Counted from the first letter of the stretch, positions 8,623 to 19,699 are shown. The stretch is DNA of 64,000 nt from Martinezella tropici (GCF_003287875.1 NZ_QMKK01000038.1:78220-142219), one strand, 5' to 3'. Numbers and translations are program-made. Notes: generated by a model not told the origin, from the sequence alone.

Positions 8623-9246
8623 ATGACCGACGATTCCACGCCAATTCGAACCATTTGCGTCTATTGTGGCTCGCAGCCGGGACGCGATCCTTCCTACATG
8701 GCTGCCGGCCGCGAACTCGGCAAAAGCATTGCCGAAAACGGCTTGCGCCTGATCTATGGCGGCGGAACGAAGGGCATCATGGGCGCTGTCGCAAGCGGCG
8801 TGCTATCGCACGGCGGTCAAGTCACCGGCATCATTCCGGAATTTCTGGTCGACATGGAAGCGACGCGCCATTCGCTCGGTCAGCTCGACGAACTCATCAT
8901 AACCCCTGACATGCATGCGCGCAAACATGGCATGTTCGAGCGCGCCGACGCTTTCGTGGCGCTGCCCGGCGGCATTGGCACTTTGGAAGAGATTGTGGAG
9001 ATCATGACCTGGGGTCAGCTCGGTCGTCACGAAAAGCCGATGGTTTTCGCCAATATCAACGGCTTCTGGGATCCGATGATGGAACTCATCCGCCATATGA
9101 TGGAAGAGGGCTTCATCCATACCGCCCACCGCGTCCAGCCGCTGGTCATCGACAAGATCGCCGATATCATCCCGGCCATCCGCAAGCACGCCGCCGAGAC
9201 GCATGGCGACCGCGGCGGCGAAGAAGCCGTCATTTCCAAGCTTTGA
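8623..9246 (+). CDS. LOG family protein (cytokinin riboside 5'-monophosphate phosphoribohydrolase type)
   Basis: A 207-residue Rossmann-fold protein of the LOG/TIGR00730 family. Members split nucleoside monophosphates into a base and ribose 5-phosphate; in plants and some bacteria this yields active cytokinins. Family motifs are VYCGSQPGRDP near the N-terminus, LIYGGGTKGIMG, the nucleotide site LPGGIGTLEEIVE and MTWGQLG. Length is normal. The gene is divergent from the LysM gene and convergent with rarD, with which it shares a perfect hairpin. Whether cytokinin is the true substrate cannot be told from sequence. Confidence 0.9.
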   Translation: MTDDSTPIRTICVYCGSQPGRDPSYMAAGRELGKSIAENGLRLIYGGGTKGIMGAVASGVLSHGGQVTGIIPEFLVDMEATRHSLGQLDELIITPDMHARKHGMFERADAFVALPGGIGTLEEIVEIMTWGQLGRHEKPMVFANINGFWDPMMELIRHMMEEGFIHTAHRVQPLVIDKIADIIPAIRKHAAETHGDRGGEEAVISKL

Positions 9247-9256
9247 TTAAGGATCT

Positions 9257-9279
9257 GCTAACCAGGCTTGCTGGTTAGC
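9257..9279. terminator. Perfect hairpin between convergent LOG and rarD genes
   Basis: GCTAACCAG, a five-base loop GCTTG, then CTGGTTAGC: a nine-pair stem without mismatch. It overlaps the rarD stop codon (9275-9277) and lies 10 bases after the LOG stop. There is no long T-run on either side, so termination efficiency is uncertain. Confidence 0.5.
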
Positions 9280-10186
9280 GCTCCCTGCTCTGACGCAGCA
9301 TCGACCAGCTGTAGAGCACGAGACCGGCCCAGATCAGCGAGAATGCGATGAGCTGTGGCGTGTCGAACGGCTCCTTGAACAAAAAGACGGCGATCAGGAA
9401 GACCATTGTCGGTGCGATATACTGCATGATGCCGATGGTCGACATTCTAAGAAGCTTTGCACCGTTGGCGAAGATCATCAGCGGCAGCGCCGTTACCAGC
9501 CCGCAGCCGAGCAGAAGTCCAGTATCGGAAAGACCGGTCTGGTAGAAATGGCCTTCGCCGCGCGCCTCCAGATAGAGGATGTAAAGCGCTGCCGGAATGC
9601 AGAGCAGCAGCACCTCGATGAAGAAGCCCTGATTGGCGCCAACGGGCAGCGTCTTGCGGAAAAAGGCATAGAAGCCCCAGGTCAAGGTCAGTGTCAGCGC
9701 CACCCAGGGTACGGTGCCGGCCTTCACCGTCAGGATGATGACCGCAATGGCTGCAAGGCAGATGGCGACGACCTGCGTCGGTGCCAGTTTTTCCTTGAGC
9801 AGGATGGCGCCGAGCGCGATGCTGAATAGCGGGTTGATGAAGTAACCGAGGGCGGCATCGAGCGAATGGCCGGCGCCGATGGCCCACACATAGGTTCCCC
9901 AGTTGATGGTGACGAGCGCTGCGGTCAGTGACGCCATGGCGATCGTCCGCCGATTGCGAAACGCCGCCTTGATGTCGCCCAGTCGGCCAAGCGCCAGCAG
10001 CACGATACCGGCGACGGGAACCGACCAGACAATGCGATGGGCGATAACCTCGAAGGCCGAGATATGCGCGAGCGCCTTCATATAGAGCGGCAGAATGCCC
10101 CAGAAGAGATAGGCAGTCAGCGCGAAGCCGAAGCCCCGGATAGCATCGCTGTTCTTGATTTCCGGTTGGACCGCGTCGGTGGCCAT
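9275..10186 (-). CDS. rarD: RarD/EamA family permease
   Basis: An integral membrane protein of about 303 residues with some ten hydrophobic helices, of the drug/metabolite transporter superfamily. The N-terminal GFALTAYLFWGILPLYMKAL is the RarD hallmark (the chloramphenicol-sensitivity protein family), and WAIGAGHSLDAALGYFINPL is another conserved block. The substrate is not established. The start is uncertain: ATG 10186 follows GGGAAAA, while ATG 10201 five codons upstream is equally open. It is convergent with the LOG gene and follows cimA on the same strand only in the sense of lying downstream of it. Confidence 0.85.
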   Translation of the reverse strand: MATDAVQPEIKNSDAIRGFGFALTAYLFWGILPLYMKALAHISAFEVIAHRIVWSVPVAGIVLLALGRLGDIKAAFRNRRTIAMASLTAALVTINWGTYVWAIGAGHSLDAALGYFINPLFSIALGAILLKEKLAPTQVVAICLAAIAVIILTVKAGTVPWVALTLTLTWGFYAFFRKTLPVGANQGFFIEVLLLCIPAALYILYLEARGEGHFYQTGLSDTGLLLGCGLVTALPLMIFANGAKLLRMSTIGIMQYIAPTMVFLIAVFLFKEPFDTPQLIAFSLIWAGLVLYSWSMLRQSRER

Positions 10187-10294
10187 GAATTTTCCCGTCA
10201 TTCTCTGTTATTTGAGACGGGATTACTCCAATGCATGCGGCATGGCTAATTCATTTCATTGACGGCATCGTCAAGCTTTTTGATGGGCCGCGGA

Positions 10295-11911
10295 TTACTC
10301 CGCCGCGATCTTGCCAGCCATATGCCGGTTCTTCATCAGCTTGTAGATGACGGAATCCATGAGTGCCTGGAACGACGCGTCGATGATATTTTCCGACACG
10401 CCGACCGTCCACCAGCGTACGCCGTCGCTATCCATGGATTCGATCAGAACGCGGGTGATGGCCTCCGTACCTCCATTGAGGATGCGCACCTTGAAGTCGG
10501 CCAGCTCCAGATCGTCGATCTCATGCTGGTATTTGCCGAAATTCTTGCGCAGAGCCAGGTCGAGCGCATTGACCGGGCCATCTCCTTCGGCGACCGACAT
10601 GATGATTTCGCCGTCGATGATGATCTTCACCACCGCTTCCGAGACGATCTTTACCCGGCCGTGGGAATCAAAGCGGCGCTCGACCATGACGCGGAAACCG
10701 TCGATCGCGAAGAATTCCGGAGTGGTGCCGAGCGTGCGGCGTGCCAGCAGCTCGAAGCTCGCATCCGCGCCTTCGTAAGCATAGCCCGTCGCTTCGCGTT
10801 CCTTGACGATCTGGATCAGCTGGTCGAGCTTCGGGTCGTCCTTGCCGACCTCGATGCCGCGCCGCTTCAGGGCGTTGATGAAGTTCGACTTCCCGCCCTG
10901 ATCGGACACCATGACCTTGCGGAAATTGCCGACGCTTTCCGGCGGCACGTGCTCGTAGGTGCGCGGATCCTTCAGCAGCGCCGAGGCGTGAATACCCGCT
11001 TTGGTCGCGAAGGCGGAGGCGCCGACATAGGGCGCCTGATGGTCCGGGGAGCGATTGAGCAGTTCGTCGAAGGCGTGCGAAAGGCGGGTCAGCCCGACGA
11101 GCCGCTCCGCATCGATCGTGGTTTCGAAACGCTCGCTATAGGCTCTCTTCAGCGCCAGTGTCGGGATCAGCGTGATCAGGTTGGCGTTGCCGCAGCGCTC
11201 GCCGATGCCGTTCAGTGTGCCCTGGATCTGGCGCACACCCGCTTCGACTGCGGCAAGCGAATTGGCAACCGCCTGGCCGGTGTCGTTATGGGCATGGATG
11301 CCAAGACAGTGCCCGGGGACGCCGCAGGCGATGACGGCCTCGACGATGGCGCGGATCTCCGGCGGCTGCGTGCCGCCATTGGTGTCGCAGAGCACGACCC
11401 AGCGCGCTCCGGCATCATAGGCCGTCTTCGCGCAGGCGAGCGCGTAGGTCGGATTGGCCTTGTAACCGTCGAAGAAGTGCTCGCAATCAACCAGCGCTTC
11501 CTTACCGACGCCGATGGCCGCCTTGACGCTTTCGGCGATGCTTTCGAGATTCTCTTCGTTCGTGCAGCCGAGTGCCACTTTGACGTGATAGTCCCAGCTC
11601 TTGGCCACGAAGCAGATCGCGTCGGATTTCGCCTGCAGCAGGCTCGCAAGGCCGGGATCGTTGGAAGCGGAGATGCCGGCGCGCTTGGTCATGCCGAAGG
11701 CGACGAAAGAGGCGGAATTCGTGCGCTTCTCACTGAAGAAAGCCGTATCGGTCGGATTGGCGCCGGGATAGCCGCCCTCGACATAGTCCAGGCCGAACTC
11801 ATCCAGCATGGTCGCAATGGCAATCTTGTCCTCGACCGAGAAATCGATGCCGGGGGTCTGCTGCCCGTCACGGAGCGTCGTGTCGAAGAGATAGATTTTT
11901 TCGCGTGTCAT
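10295..11911 (-). CDS. cimA: Citramalate synthase (2-isopropylmalate synthase family)
   Basis: A 538-residue enzyme of the DRE-TIM metallolyase family. CimA condenses acetyl-CoA with pyruvate to (R)-citramalate, a threonine-independent path to isoleucine. Seen: LFDTTLRDGQQTPG at the N-terminus (catalytic Arg and metal Asp), the HAHNDTGQAVANS metal motif, GTLNGIGERCGNANL, and a C-terminal regulatory region of about 150 residues as in LeuA/CimA. The YVEGGYPGANPTDTAFF block fits the CimA subgroup (TIGR00977) rather than LeuA. ATG 11911 follows GGAGGAAA. Specific substrate is inferred from subgroup. Confidence 0.88.
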   Translation of the reverse strand: MTREKIYLFDTTLRDGQQTPGIDFSVEDKIAIATMLDEFGLDYVEGGYPGANPTDTAFFSEKRTNSASFVAFGMTKRAGISASNDPGLASLLQAKSDAICFVAKSWDYHVKVALGCTNEENLESIAESVKAAIGVGKEALVDCEHFFDGYKANPTYALACAKTAYDAGARWVVLCDTNGGTQPPEIRAIVEAVIACGVPGHCLGIHAHNDTGQAVANSLAAVEAGVRQIQGTLNGIGERCGNANLITLIPTLALKRAYSERFETTIDAERLVGLTRLSHAFDELLNRSPDHQAPYVGASAFATKAGIHASALLKDPRTYEHVPPESVGNFRKVMVSDQGGKSNFINALKRRGIEVGKDDPKLDQLIQIVKEREATGYAYEGADASFELLARRTLGTTPEFFAIDGFRVMVERRFDSHGRVKIVSEAVVKIIIDGEIIMSVAEGDGPVNALDLALRKNFGKYQHEIDDLELADFKVRILNGGTEAITRVLIESMDSDGVRWWTVGVSENIIDASFQALMDSVIYKLMKNRHMAGKIAAE

Positions 11912-11956
11912 ACTGTTTCCTCCGGCGAACCGGTTATTGATACTGGGGTGCCCGGC

Positions 11957-13389
<1,433 letters not shown>

Positions 13390-13399
13390 GACGCTTCTC

Positions 13400-13500
13400 C
13401 TATGGCCAGCTCGAGGTATCGTGATCGGGATGCTGGTGGCTGGATAGCCGGATCGACACGGCACGATCTGCTGCGGATCTTCGGTGGGACTGGAGTATGC
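13400..13500 (-). pseudogene. Degenerate 3' end of a second GFA-family gene
   Basis: Reading the minus strand towards a TAG at 13400-13402 gives a tail ending SSHQHPDHDTSSWP, nearly the same as the C-terminus of the intact neighbour ([11 protein letters not shown]). The DNA is also alike around CCAGCATCCCGATCACGA. Upstream of about 13450 the match drops out of frame, and the piece is cut off by cysS at 13517. It looks like the remnant of a tandem GFA duplication. The stop codon abuts the ribosome site of the intact copy. Confidence 0.6.
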
Positions 13501-13516
13501 GTGGGGGTAACCAGAC

Positions 13517-14908
13517 TCACCGCTTGATCTCCCAGCTTGTGGTCCGCTCGCCTGTCACCGCATCCTTGCCGTCCTTGAGCTGGATGCCCATGGCCGTCAG
13601 CTCCTCGCGAAGCTTGTCGGCCTCGGCGAAGTTCTTCGCCTTCAGCAGCTCCAGACGCTGGCGCACCTTGGCATCGATCTCCGCGACCACGGCTTCGTCA
13701 ATCTCCGTCTTCTTCGGCAGCAGGCCGAGAAGACCGGCGCTGGCCGCGAACACCGGCAGGAGGTTGGCGTCGGCATTGGCGGCCTGTGCCAGGGCATGCA
13801 GCGCCTGAATGGCGGCGACGGTATTGAGATCGTCGCCGAGAGCGGCAAGGACCGTCTGATCCGGCGCGGCACCGCTGGCATCCCCCGTTGGCCATTTGGC
13901 GATCAGCCGTTCGGCTTCCTCGAGGCGCTTGACGGAAAAGTCGATCGGCTCGCGATAATGCGTCATCAGCATGGCAAGCCTGAGGACCTCGCCCGGCCAT
14001 GTCCGGCCGCCGAGCTTTTCCGTCTGCAGCAGCTCGTGGATGGTGACGAAATTGCCTTCCGATTTCGACATCTTGCGGCCTTCGACCTGCACGAAGCCGT
14101 TATGCATCCAGACATTCGCCATGGCATGCGTGCCGTGCGCGCAACGCGATTGCGCGATTTCGTTCTCATGATGCGGAAAAATCAGATCGAGACCGCCACC
14201 GTGAATGTCGAAGACATCGCCGAGATAGCGCCCGCTCATGGCCGAGCACTCGATATGCCAGCCCGGACGGCCGCGGCCCCAGGGGCTTTCCCAGCCTGGC
14301 TCGTTCTCGTCCGACAGCTTCCACAGCACGAAATCGCCGGGGCTCTTCTTGTGTTCGTCCACGGCCACGCGGGCGCCTGCTTGCTGTTCGTCGAGATTGC
14401 GCTTCGAGAGCTGACCGTAATCGGTCATCGACTTGGTATCGAACAGCACTTCACCGGCTGCCCGATATGCATGCCCCTTGGCGATCAGGGTCTCGATGAT
14501 CGTAATCATCTCAGCGATATTGTCGGTCGCACGCGGCTGCACGGTCGGCTCCATGCAGCCGAGTGCCGTCGTATCCTCGCGATACTGCCGCTCGGTCTTC
14601 TCCGTGACAAGGCGGATCGCCTCGTTCAGCGGCAGGCCGGGATGATCGCGTAGCGCACGCGCGTTGATCTTGTCGTCGACGTCGGTAATGTTGCGGACAT
14701 AGGTGACGTGGCTCTCGCCGTAGACGTGCCGCAGCAGCCGAAACAGCACATCGAACACGATCGCCGGGCGGGCATTGCCGATATGGGCGAAATCATAGAC
14801 CGTGGGGCCGCAGACATACATGCGGACATTGCCGCGATCGATCGGCTGGAAATCGACCTTTTCGCGCGTCAGCGTGTTGTAGAACTTCAATTGCGGCTCG
14901 GCGGCCAT
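13517..14908 (-). CDS. cysS: Cysteine-tRNA ligase
   Basis: Charges tRNA-Cys with cysteine. A 463-residue class I synthetase with the [17 protein letters not shown] block (zinc Cys and HIGN signature), [27 protein letters not shown] with the other zinc ligands, and KMSKSEGNF near residue 270. The start at 14908 ([17 protein letters not shown]) follows GGGAGAG and matches the family N-terminus; six upstream codons are dispensable. Length is typical. Confidence 0.97.
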   Translation of the reverse strand: MAAEPQLKFYNTLTREKVDFQPIDRGNVRMYVCGPTVYDFAHIGNARPAIVFDVLFRLLRHVYGESHVTYVRNITDVDDKINARALRDHPGLPLNEAIRLVTEKTERQYREDTTALGCMEPTVQPRATDNIAEMITIIETLIAKGHAYRAAGEVLFDTKSMTDYGQLSKRNLDEQQAGARVAVDEHKKSPGDFVLWKLSDENEPGWESPWGRGRPGWHIECSAMSGRYLGDVFDIHGGGLDLIFPHHENEIAQSRCAHGTHAMANVWMHNGFVQVEGRKMSKSEGNFVTIHELLQTEKLGGRTWPGEVLRLAMLMTHYREPIDFSVKRLEEAERLIAKWPTGDASGAAPDQTVLAALGDDLNTVAAIQALHALAQAANADANLLPVFAASAGLLGLLPKKTEIDEAVVAEIDAKVRQRLELLKAKNFAEADKLREELTAMGIQLKDGKDAVTGERTTSWEIKR

Positions 14909-15131
14909 ATCACTCTCCCAAGGCATAAATCCGAAAAAATACCGTCACCGGCAGGCCGGACGTTTGTCATCTTGGATTTTGGGAGACGAAAACGGCCAGG
15001 CCAGCGAAGCGCTAGCGAATAATCTTCCGGCAGATAATGCAGATAACCGTTTTCATGGGCGACTTTATCGCGCGCCGGAAGAATTTGGTCAAGTGGGAAC
15101 ACTTCCTCTCCGGTATCGGAGGGCGGTGTTT

Positions 15132-15872
15132 TTATTCCGGCATCCGGTAGTCGACGAGCTTGTTCTCGCGCACGATGAAGAGCTTGCCGGTCTCGGTGAC
15201 GTCGGGGCCGGTGAGCGGCAGGATCGCCTGGGCAACGTCGCGGGGATGCGGCAGCGTATCTGGATCTTCGCCTGGCATGGCCTGAGCGCGCATGGCGGTG
15301 CGGGTGGCGCCCGGATCGACACTGGTGATGCGTAGCGGCGTGCTCTGCGTTTCACCTGCCCAGGTTCGCGCCAGAGCCTCGACGGCAGCCTTTGATGCGG
15401 AATAAGGGCCCCAGAAAGGCCGGCAGCGATGGGCGGCAGCCGATGACAGGATGACGGCGCGTCCGGCATCGGAACGCATCAGCAGCGGCTCGACCGAGCG
15501 GATCAGCCGCCAGGTGGCGGTGACGTTGATGGTCATCACCTTCTCGAATACCTTGGCTTCGACATGGCCGATCGGCGAGATCACGCCGAGGACGCCAGCA
15601 TTGGCGACGAGAATATCGAGTTTGCCCCAGCGCTCGTAGATCGAAGCGCCGAGCGCGTCGATGGCATTCATGTCTGCAAGGTCGAAAGGAACGAGAGTTG
15701 CCGAGCCGCCGGCAGCCTTGATGGCGTCGTCGAGCTCCTCAAGGCCGCCGACGGTGCGGGCGCAGGCGATCACATGCGCGCCGGCCTCGGCCAGCTCCAA
15801 TGCGGTGAAATAACCAATGCCGCGCGATGCGCCCGTCACGAGGGCGATCTTGTCCTTGAGATTGACGCTCAT
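15132..15872 (-). CDS. Short-chain dehydrogenase/reductase
   Basis: A 246-residue classical SDR using NAD(P). The cofactor motif TGASRGIG lies near residues 13-20, ANAG near 90, and the catalytic Ser and YSASK (Tyr, Lys) near 140-160. ATG 15872 (MSVNLKDKIALVTG) with AGGA four bases upstream is chosen; the open frame extends almost 60 codons further but overlaps the purF tail with no family match. It lies directly downstream of purF in the same direction. Substrate unknown. Confidence 0.88.
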   Translation of the reverse strand: MSVNLKDKIALVTGASRGIGYFTALELAEAGAHVIACARTVGGLEELDDAIKAAGGSATLVPFDLADMNAIDALGASIYERWGKLDILVANAGVLGVISPIGHVEAKVFEKVMTINVTATWRLIRSVEPLLMRSDAGRAVILSSAAAHRCRPFWGPYSASKAAVEALARTWAGETQSTPLRITSVDPGATRTAMRAQAMPGEDPDTLPHPRDVAQAILPLTGPDVTETGKLFIVRENKLVDYRMPE

Positions 15873-15933
15873 TCTGTCCTGATCCGAATGCATGGAAGAG
15901 AAAAGGGGCAAAATGCCCCTGTCAATCCTTGGC

Positions 15934-17418
15934 TCAGCCGTTGCTGGCGAGAACGGAAAGCTTGCGCACGTTGCTGGTGCTTTCCTTGTCGAGCAGGCGG
16001 GTCGGATAATCGCCTGTGAAATAATGGTCGGTGAACTGCGGCTGCGCATTGTTGCGGGGCTCGCCGCCGACAGCCTGGTAAAGGCCGTCGATGGACAGGA
16101 ACTCCAGCGAATCCGCGCCGATATACTCGCACATGGCCTTCAGGCTCGTGTACTGGTTTGCCAACAGCTTGTCGGCATCGGGCGTGTCGATACCGTAGAA
16201 ATCCGGATGGAAGATCATCGGGCTGGCGACGCGGATATGCACCTCGCTGGCGCCGGCATCGCGGATCATCTGCACGATCTTCACGGACGTCGTCCCGCGC
16301 ACGATGGAATCGTCGATCAGCACGACGCGCTTGCCCTCGATGATGGCGCGGTTGGCGGAATGCTTGAGCTTGACGCCGAAGGCACGAATCTGCTGCGTGG
16401 GCTCGATGAAGGTGCGGCCGACATAATGGTTGCGGATGATGCCGAGCTCGAAGGGAATGCCGCTTGCCTGCGCATAGCCGATGGCGGCGGGCGTGCCGCC
16501 GTCCGGAACCGGCACGACCACATCGGCCGCGACAGGCGCTTCCCTGGCGAGATTGATGCCCATGTTCTTGCGGGCGACATAGACGTTACGGCCGCCGACA
16601 ACGGAATCGGGACGGGCGAAATAGACGTATTCGAACAGGCAAAGACGCTCGGGGCGGGAAACTTCCGGCTTGCGGGCGTCGATGGTGATCGAACCATCAG
16701 GCTGAATCTCGCAGATGATGACTTCGCCGTTTTCGACGTCGCGGACGTATTTCGCGCCGATGATGTCGAGCGCACAGGTTTCCGAGCAGAAGATCGGCTT
16801 GCCGTCGAGTTCGCCCATGACCAGCGGCCGGATGCCGATGGGGTCTCGGGCGGCGATCAGCTTCGTGCGCGTCATGGCGAGCATCGAATAGCCGCCTTCC
16901 ATCTGCCTGATGGCATCGATGAAGCGGTCGGAGGAGGAGGCCTGCTTGGAGCGGGCGATGAGATGCAGCACGACTTCGGTATCCGAAGTCGACTGACAGA
17001 TGGCGCCATCGGCGATCAGCTGCCGGCGCATAGTCAGGCCGTTGGTAAAATTGCCGTTGTGGGCAATCGCGATGCCGCCGACTTCCAGCTCGGCAAACAG
17101 CGGCTGGACATTGCGCAGGATCGTTTCGCCGGTGGTCGAATAGCGTACATGGCCGATCGAGCGGTCGCCGGGGAGGCGGGCGAGCGTGGCAGGGTCGGTA
17201 TAGTGGTCGCCGACCAGACCCATCCGCCGTTCCGAATGGAAGCGCTGGCCATCGAAGGAAACGATGCCGGCCGCCTCCTGGCCGCGATGCTGCAGCGCGT
17301 GCAGGCCGAGCGCCGTCAGCGTCGCCGCATCCGGATGTCCCAGAATGCCGAAGACACCGCATTCTTCATGCAGCGTATCGCCGTCGATATCGTCCTCGAT
17401 GGAAACGGAATGGTTCAT
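15934..17418 (-). CDS. purF: Amidophosphoribosyltransferase
   Basis: First step of purine synthesis: transfers the glutamine amide to PRPP. A 494-residue protein with a 19-residue propeptide before the nucleophile Cys20 (EECGVFGILG), the glutaminase motifs QHRGQEAAGI and GNFTNG, and the PRPP-binding loop VVLIDDSIVRGTT. The four-cysteine iron-sulfur site of the Bacillus type is suggested by the propeptide and by CSETCAL but was not verified. Downstream of cvpA in the same direction, as in many Proteobacteria. Confidence 0.97.
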   Translation of the reverse strand: MNHSVSIEDDIDGDTLHEECGVFGILGHPDAATLTALGLHALQHRGQEAAGIVSFDGQRFHSERRMGLVGDHYTDPATLARLPGDRSIGHVRYSTTGETILRNVQPLFAELEVGGIAIAHNGNFTNGLTMRRQLIADGAICQSTSDTEVVLHLIARSKQASSSDRFIDAIRQMEGGYSMLAMTRTKLIAARDPIGIRPLVMGELDGKPIFCSETCALDIIGAKYVRDVENGEVIICEIQPDGSITIDARKPEVSRPERLCLFEYVYFARPDSVVGGRNVYVARKNMGINLAREAPVAADVVVPVPDGGTPAAIGYAQASGIPFELGIIRNHYVGRTFIEPTQQIRAFGVKLKHSANRAIIEGKRVVLIDDSIVRGTTSVKIVQMIRDAGASEVHIRVASPMIFHPDFYGIDTPDADKLLANQYTSLKAMCEYIGADSLEFLSIDGLYQAVGGEPRNNAQPQFTDHYFTGDYPTRLLDKESTSNVRKLSVLASNG

Positions 17419-17460
17419 GGCTGCGGGCCTTTGCTCTCAACGTAGACGGATCGGGGCGGC

Positions 17461-17472
17461 GTCACAAGTGAC
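17461..17472. promoter_or_regulatory. Palindrome GTCACAAGTGAC upstream of purF
   Basis: A 12-base inverted repeat with five-base arms, 43 bases before the purF start. AT-rich sequence lies on its far side. It could be an operator, but no regulator is known to me for this motif in this position. Confidence 0.3.
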
Positions 17473-17489
17473 CATTAAAATAACTTAAA

Positions 17490-17518
17490 ATCCGGCCGGA
17501 AAAAATATCGGGCCGGAT
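17490..17518 (-). terminator. Hairpin terminator downstream of cvpA
   Basis: Arms ATCCGGCC and GGCCGGAT around a loop of about 13 bases, followed on the minus strand by TTTTAAG. It lies 65 bases after the cvpA stop and would separate cvpA from purF. Confidence 0.65.
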
Positions 17519-17582
17519 CTTCTATCGTCACGCCGCTCAAATGGCGATTCTCGGGCGGCAGGTCAAGCCTGTAAACGCACTG

Positions 17583-18203
17583 TCAATTGTTTGTCTGCGG
17601 CGCGGGCGCGTCATCCGACGGCGCGGTATCATTCGGCGCGGCGTTGTCGCCACCTCCCTGCTGCTGCTGTTGCTGCTGGTTCGGCGCAATCTTGTTGATG
17701 ATCTCGGGCGGCAGCATGGCCTGGACATTTTCAGGAAGCGCCGACTTCAGCTTTTCGACCATCGAATCCAGGAAAGGTTTGGACTTGGCGTTGTTGACCC
17801 AGTCCGGACGGGCAGCTGGGGCCACCAGCCAGTTCCAGAAGGCGACGACGACCACCATCAGGAGCAGACCGCGGGCCGCGCCGAAGAGGAAGCCGAGCGT
17901 CCGGTCGAGCGCGCCGATGCGGCTGTCGATGATGAAATCGGCAATCCGGATGGTGATGAAGGAGATGATGATCAGCGCCAGCAGGAAGATGACGGCGGCA
18001 GACGCGATCGTTGCGATCTTGGTATCGGCCTTGTACTGCAGGGCATAGGGAACGAGCAGCGGATAAAGATAGTAGGCGGCGACCGCCGACCCACCCCAGC
18101 TGACGATCGATAGTATTTCGCGCGAAAAACCGCGAACCATGGCCAGAACGGCGGAGAAGAGAAGAACGCCGATAACAATACCGTCGAAAATCGTAATGGG
18201 CAT
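17583..18203 (-). CDS. cvpA: CvpA family inner-membrane protein
   Basis: A 206-residue protein with four hydrophobic helices, beginning FDGIVIGVLLFSAVLAMVRG, the typical CvpA start, followed by SREILSIVSW. The family is linked to colicin V export and stress tolerance in E. coli; its mechanism is not settled. The C-terminal 45 residues leave the family core: a run of seven glutamines after NQ, then a stretch rich in Gly, Asn, Asp, Ala and Pro, probably disordered. It sits between radA and purF on the same strand. Confidence 0.88.
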   Translation of the reverse strand: MPITIFDGIVIGVLLFSAVLAMVRGFSREILSIVSWGGSAVAAYYLYPLLVPYALQYKADTKIATIASAAVIFLLALIIISFITIRIADFIIDSRIGALDRTLGFLFGAARGLLLMVVVVAFWNWLVAPAARPDWVNNAKSKPFLDSMVEKLKSALPENVQAMLPPEIINKIAPNQQQQQQQGGGDNAAPNDTAPSDDAPAPQTNN

Positions 18204-18295
18204 TTATAATCCACTTCAAGACTTGCCGAACCTCATGGTCGGCATCGGCCTCAATTCATGAGCCTCTTCTTCGCCAAGAACGGCTGAAGTAAGGC

Positions 18296-19699
18296 TCAGT
18301 CTTCGTCTTCCGCGCGCTTGAGCGCACCTTTCGATCCGGCAATGCGCGCCACCAGATCCGGCAGGCTGTCGATCTCGCTCCAGCGTCCGCCGTTGACCTT
18401 CGGTAGATCGGCGGAAGCGGCAGGCAGGACAGCCCGGGAAAATCCCAGCTTCTCGGCTTCCTTGAGGCGCTGGGCGGTGTGCGCAACCGGCCGGACGGCG
18501 CCCGACAGGCTGACTTCGCCGAAATAGACGCAATCGGCGGGCAGGGCAAGACCGGCCAAGGAGGAAACCAGTGCAGAAGCGACGGCGAGGTCAGCAGCCG
18601 GCTCGGAAATGCGGTAGCCGCCGGCAATATTGAGATAAACATCGTGCTGGCCGAGCCTGACGCCGCAATGCGCTTCCAGAACGGCGAGAATCATCGAAAG
18701 ACGCGCCGAATCCCAACCGACGATGGCGCGGCGCGGCGTGCCGAGCGATGTCGGCGCGACCAGCGCCTGCACCTCGACCAGCACCGGGCGCGTGCCCTCG
18801 ATGCCGGCAAAGACGGCCGCACCCGGCGATTTTTCATTGCGCTCGCCGAGAAAGAGCTCGGATGGATTGGGCACGTCGCGCAGGCCGGCGTCGGACATTT
18901 CGAACACGCCGATTTCGTCGGTCGGGCCGAAGCGGTTCTTCACCGTGCGCAGGATGCGGTAATGATGGCCGCGGTCGCCTTCGAAATAGAGGACGGCATC
19001 GACCATATGCTCGACGACGCGCGGTCCGGCGATCTGGCCGTCTTTCGTGACGTGGCCGACCAGCACCATCGCAGTTCCCGTCTGCTTGGCGAAGCGGATC
19101 ATCGCCTGCACGCCGGTGCGCACCTGTGTCACCGTGCCGGGTGCGGATTCGGCAAGCTCGCTCCACAGCGTCTGAATGGAGTCGATGATGACGAGATCCG
19201 GCCGCTTGCCTTCCGCGAGCGTCGCCAGAATATCCTCGACATTGGTTTCGGCGGCGAGCAACACTTCCGTATCGGCAGCCTTCAGCCGCTGAGCGCGCAG
19301 ACGAACTTGCGCCACGGCCTCTTCGCCGGAGACATAGACGATCTTGTGTCCTTGCCGGGCGAGGGCGGCAGCCGCCTGCATCAGTAGCGTCGACTTGCCG
19401 ATGCCGGGATCGCCGCCGACGAGAACGGCCGAGCCGCGAACGAAGCCGCCGCCTGTCGCGCGGTCGAGCTCGGATATGCCGGTATGGATGCGCGGCGCTT
19501 CCTCTATCTCGCCGGAAAGCGTGGTCAGCGTGACCGGCTTGCCCTTCCGCGGCGTCTTGGCCGGGCCGCCGCCGATCCCGCCCAGCGGATCTTCCTCGAC
19601 GATGGTGTTCCATGCGCCGCAGTTGTCGCACTTGCCGGCCCAGCGATTATGGACCGTGCCGCAGTTCTGGCAGATGAATTGTGTGCGGGCTTTGGCCAT
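18296..19699 (-). CDS. radA: DNA repair protein RadA
   Basis: A 467-residue RecA-like ATPase that promotes branch migration in recombination. Order: N-terminal four-cysteine zinc finger (CQNCG then CDNCG, residues 10-27), Walker A GGDPGIGKSTLL near 95-106, the RadA-specific KNRFG motif, and a C-terminal Lon-protease-like domain with GGYRISEPAADLAVA and FGEVSLSGAVR. Length and motifs are normal. It lies upstream of cvpA on the same strand. No alphaproteobacterial LexA box was seen upstream. Confidence 0.96.
   Translation of the reverse strand: MAKARTQFICQNCGTVHNRWAGKCDNCGAWNTIVEEDPLGGIGGGPAKTPRKGKPVTLTTLSGEIEEAPRIHTGISELDRATGGGFVRGSAVLVGGDPGIGKSTLLMQAAAALARQGHKIVYVSGEEAVAQVRLRAQRLKAADTEVLLAAETNVEDILATLAEGKRPDLVIIDSIQTLWSELAESAPGTVTQVRTGVQAMIRFAKQTGTAMVLVGHVTKDGQIAGPRVVEHMVDAVLYFEGDRGHHYRILRTVKNRFGPTDEIGVFEMSDAGLRDVPNPSELFLGERNEKSPGAAVFAGIEGTRPVLVEVQALVAPTSLGTPRRAIVGWDSARLSMILAVLEAHCGVRLGQHDVYLNIAGGYRISEPAADLAVASALVSSLAGLALPADCVYFGEVSLSGAVRPVAHTAQRLKEAEKLGFSRAVLPAASADLPKVNGGRWSEIDSLPDLVARIAGSKGALKRAEDED

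Noticed and set aside
14887..15102. 71-codon frame on the minus strand between the cysS start and the SDR stop, with a GTG start after a purine-rich site
   Set aside because: It overlaps the cysS start out of frame, has no recognisable domain and its tail is mostly coding sequence of cysS. Not supported as a gene.
17463..17492. TTAA-AATAAC-TTAA upstream of purF as a CtrA site
   Set aside because: Spacer of six bases instead of seven; it is part of the AT-rich stretch next to the cvpA terminator.
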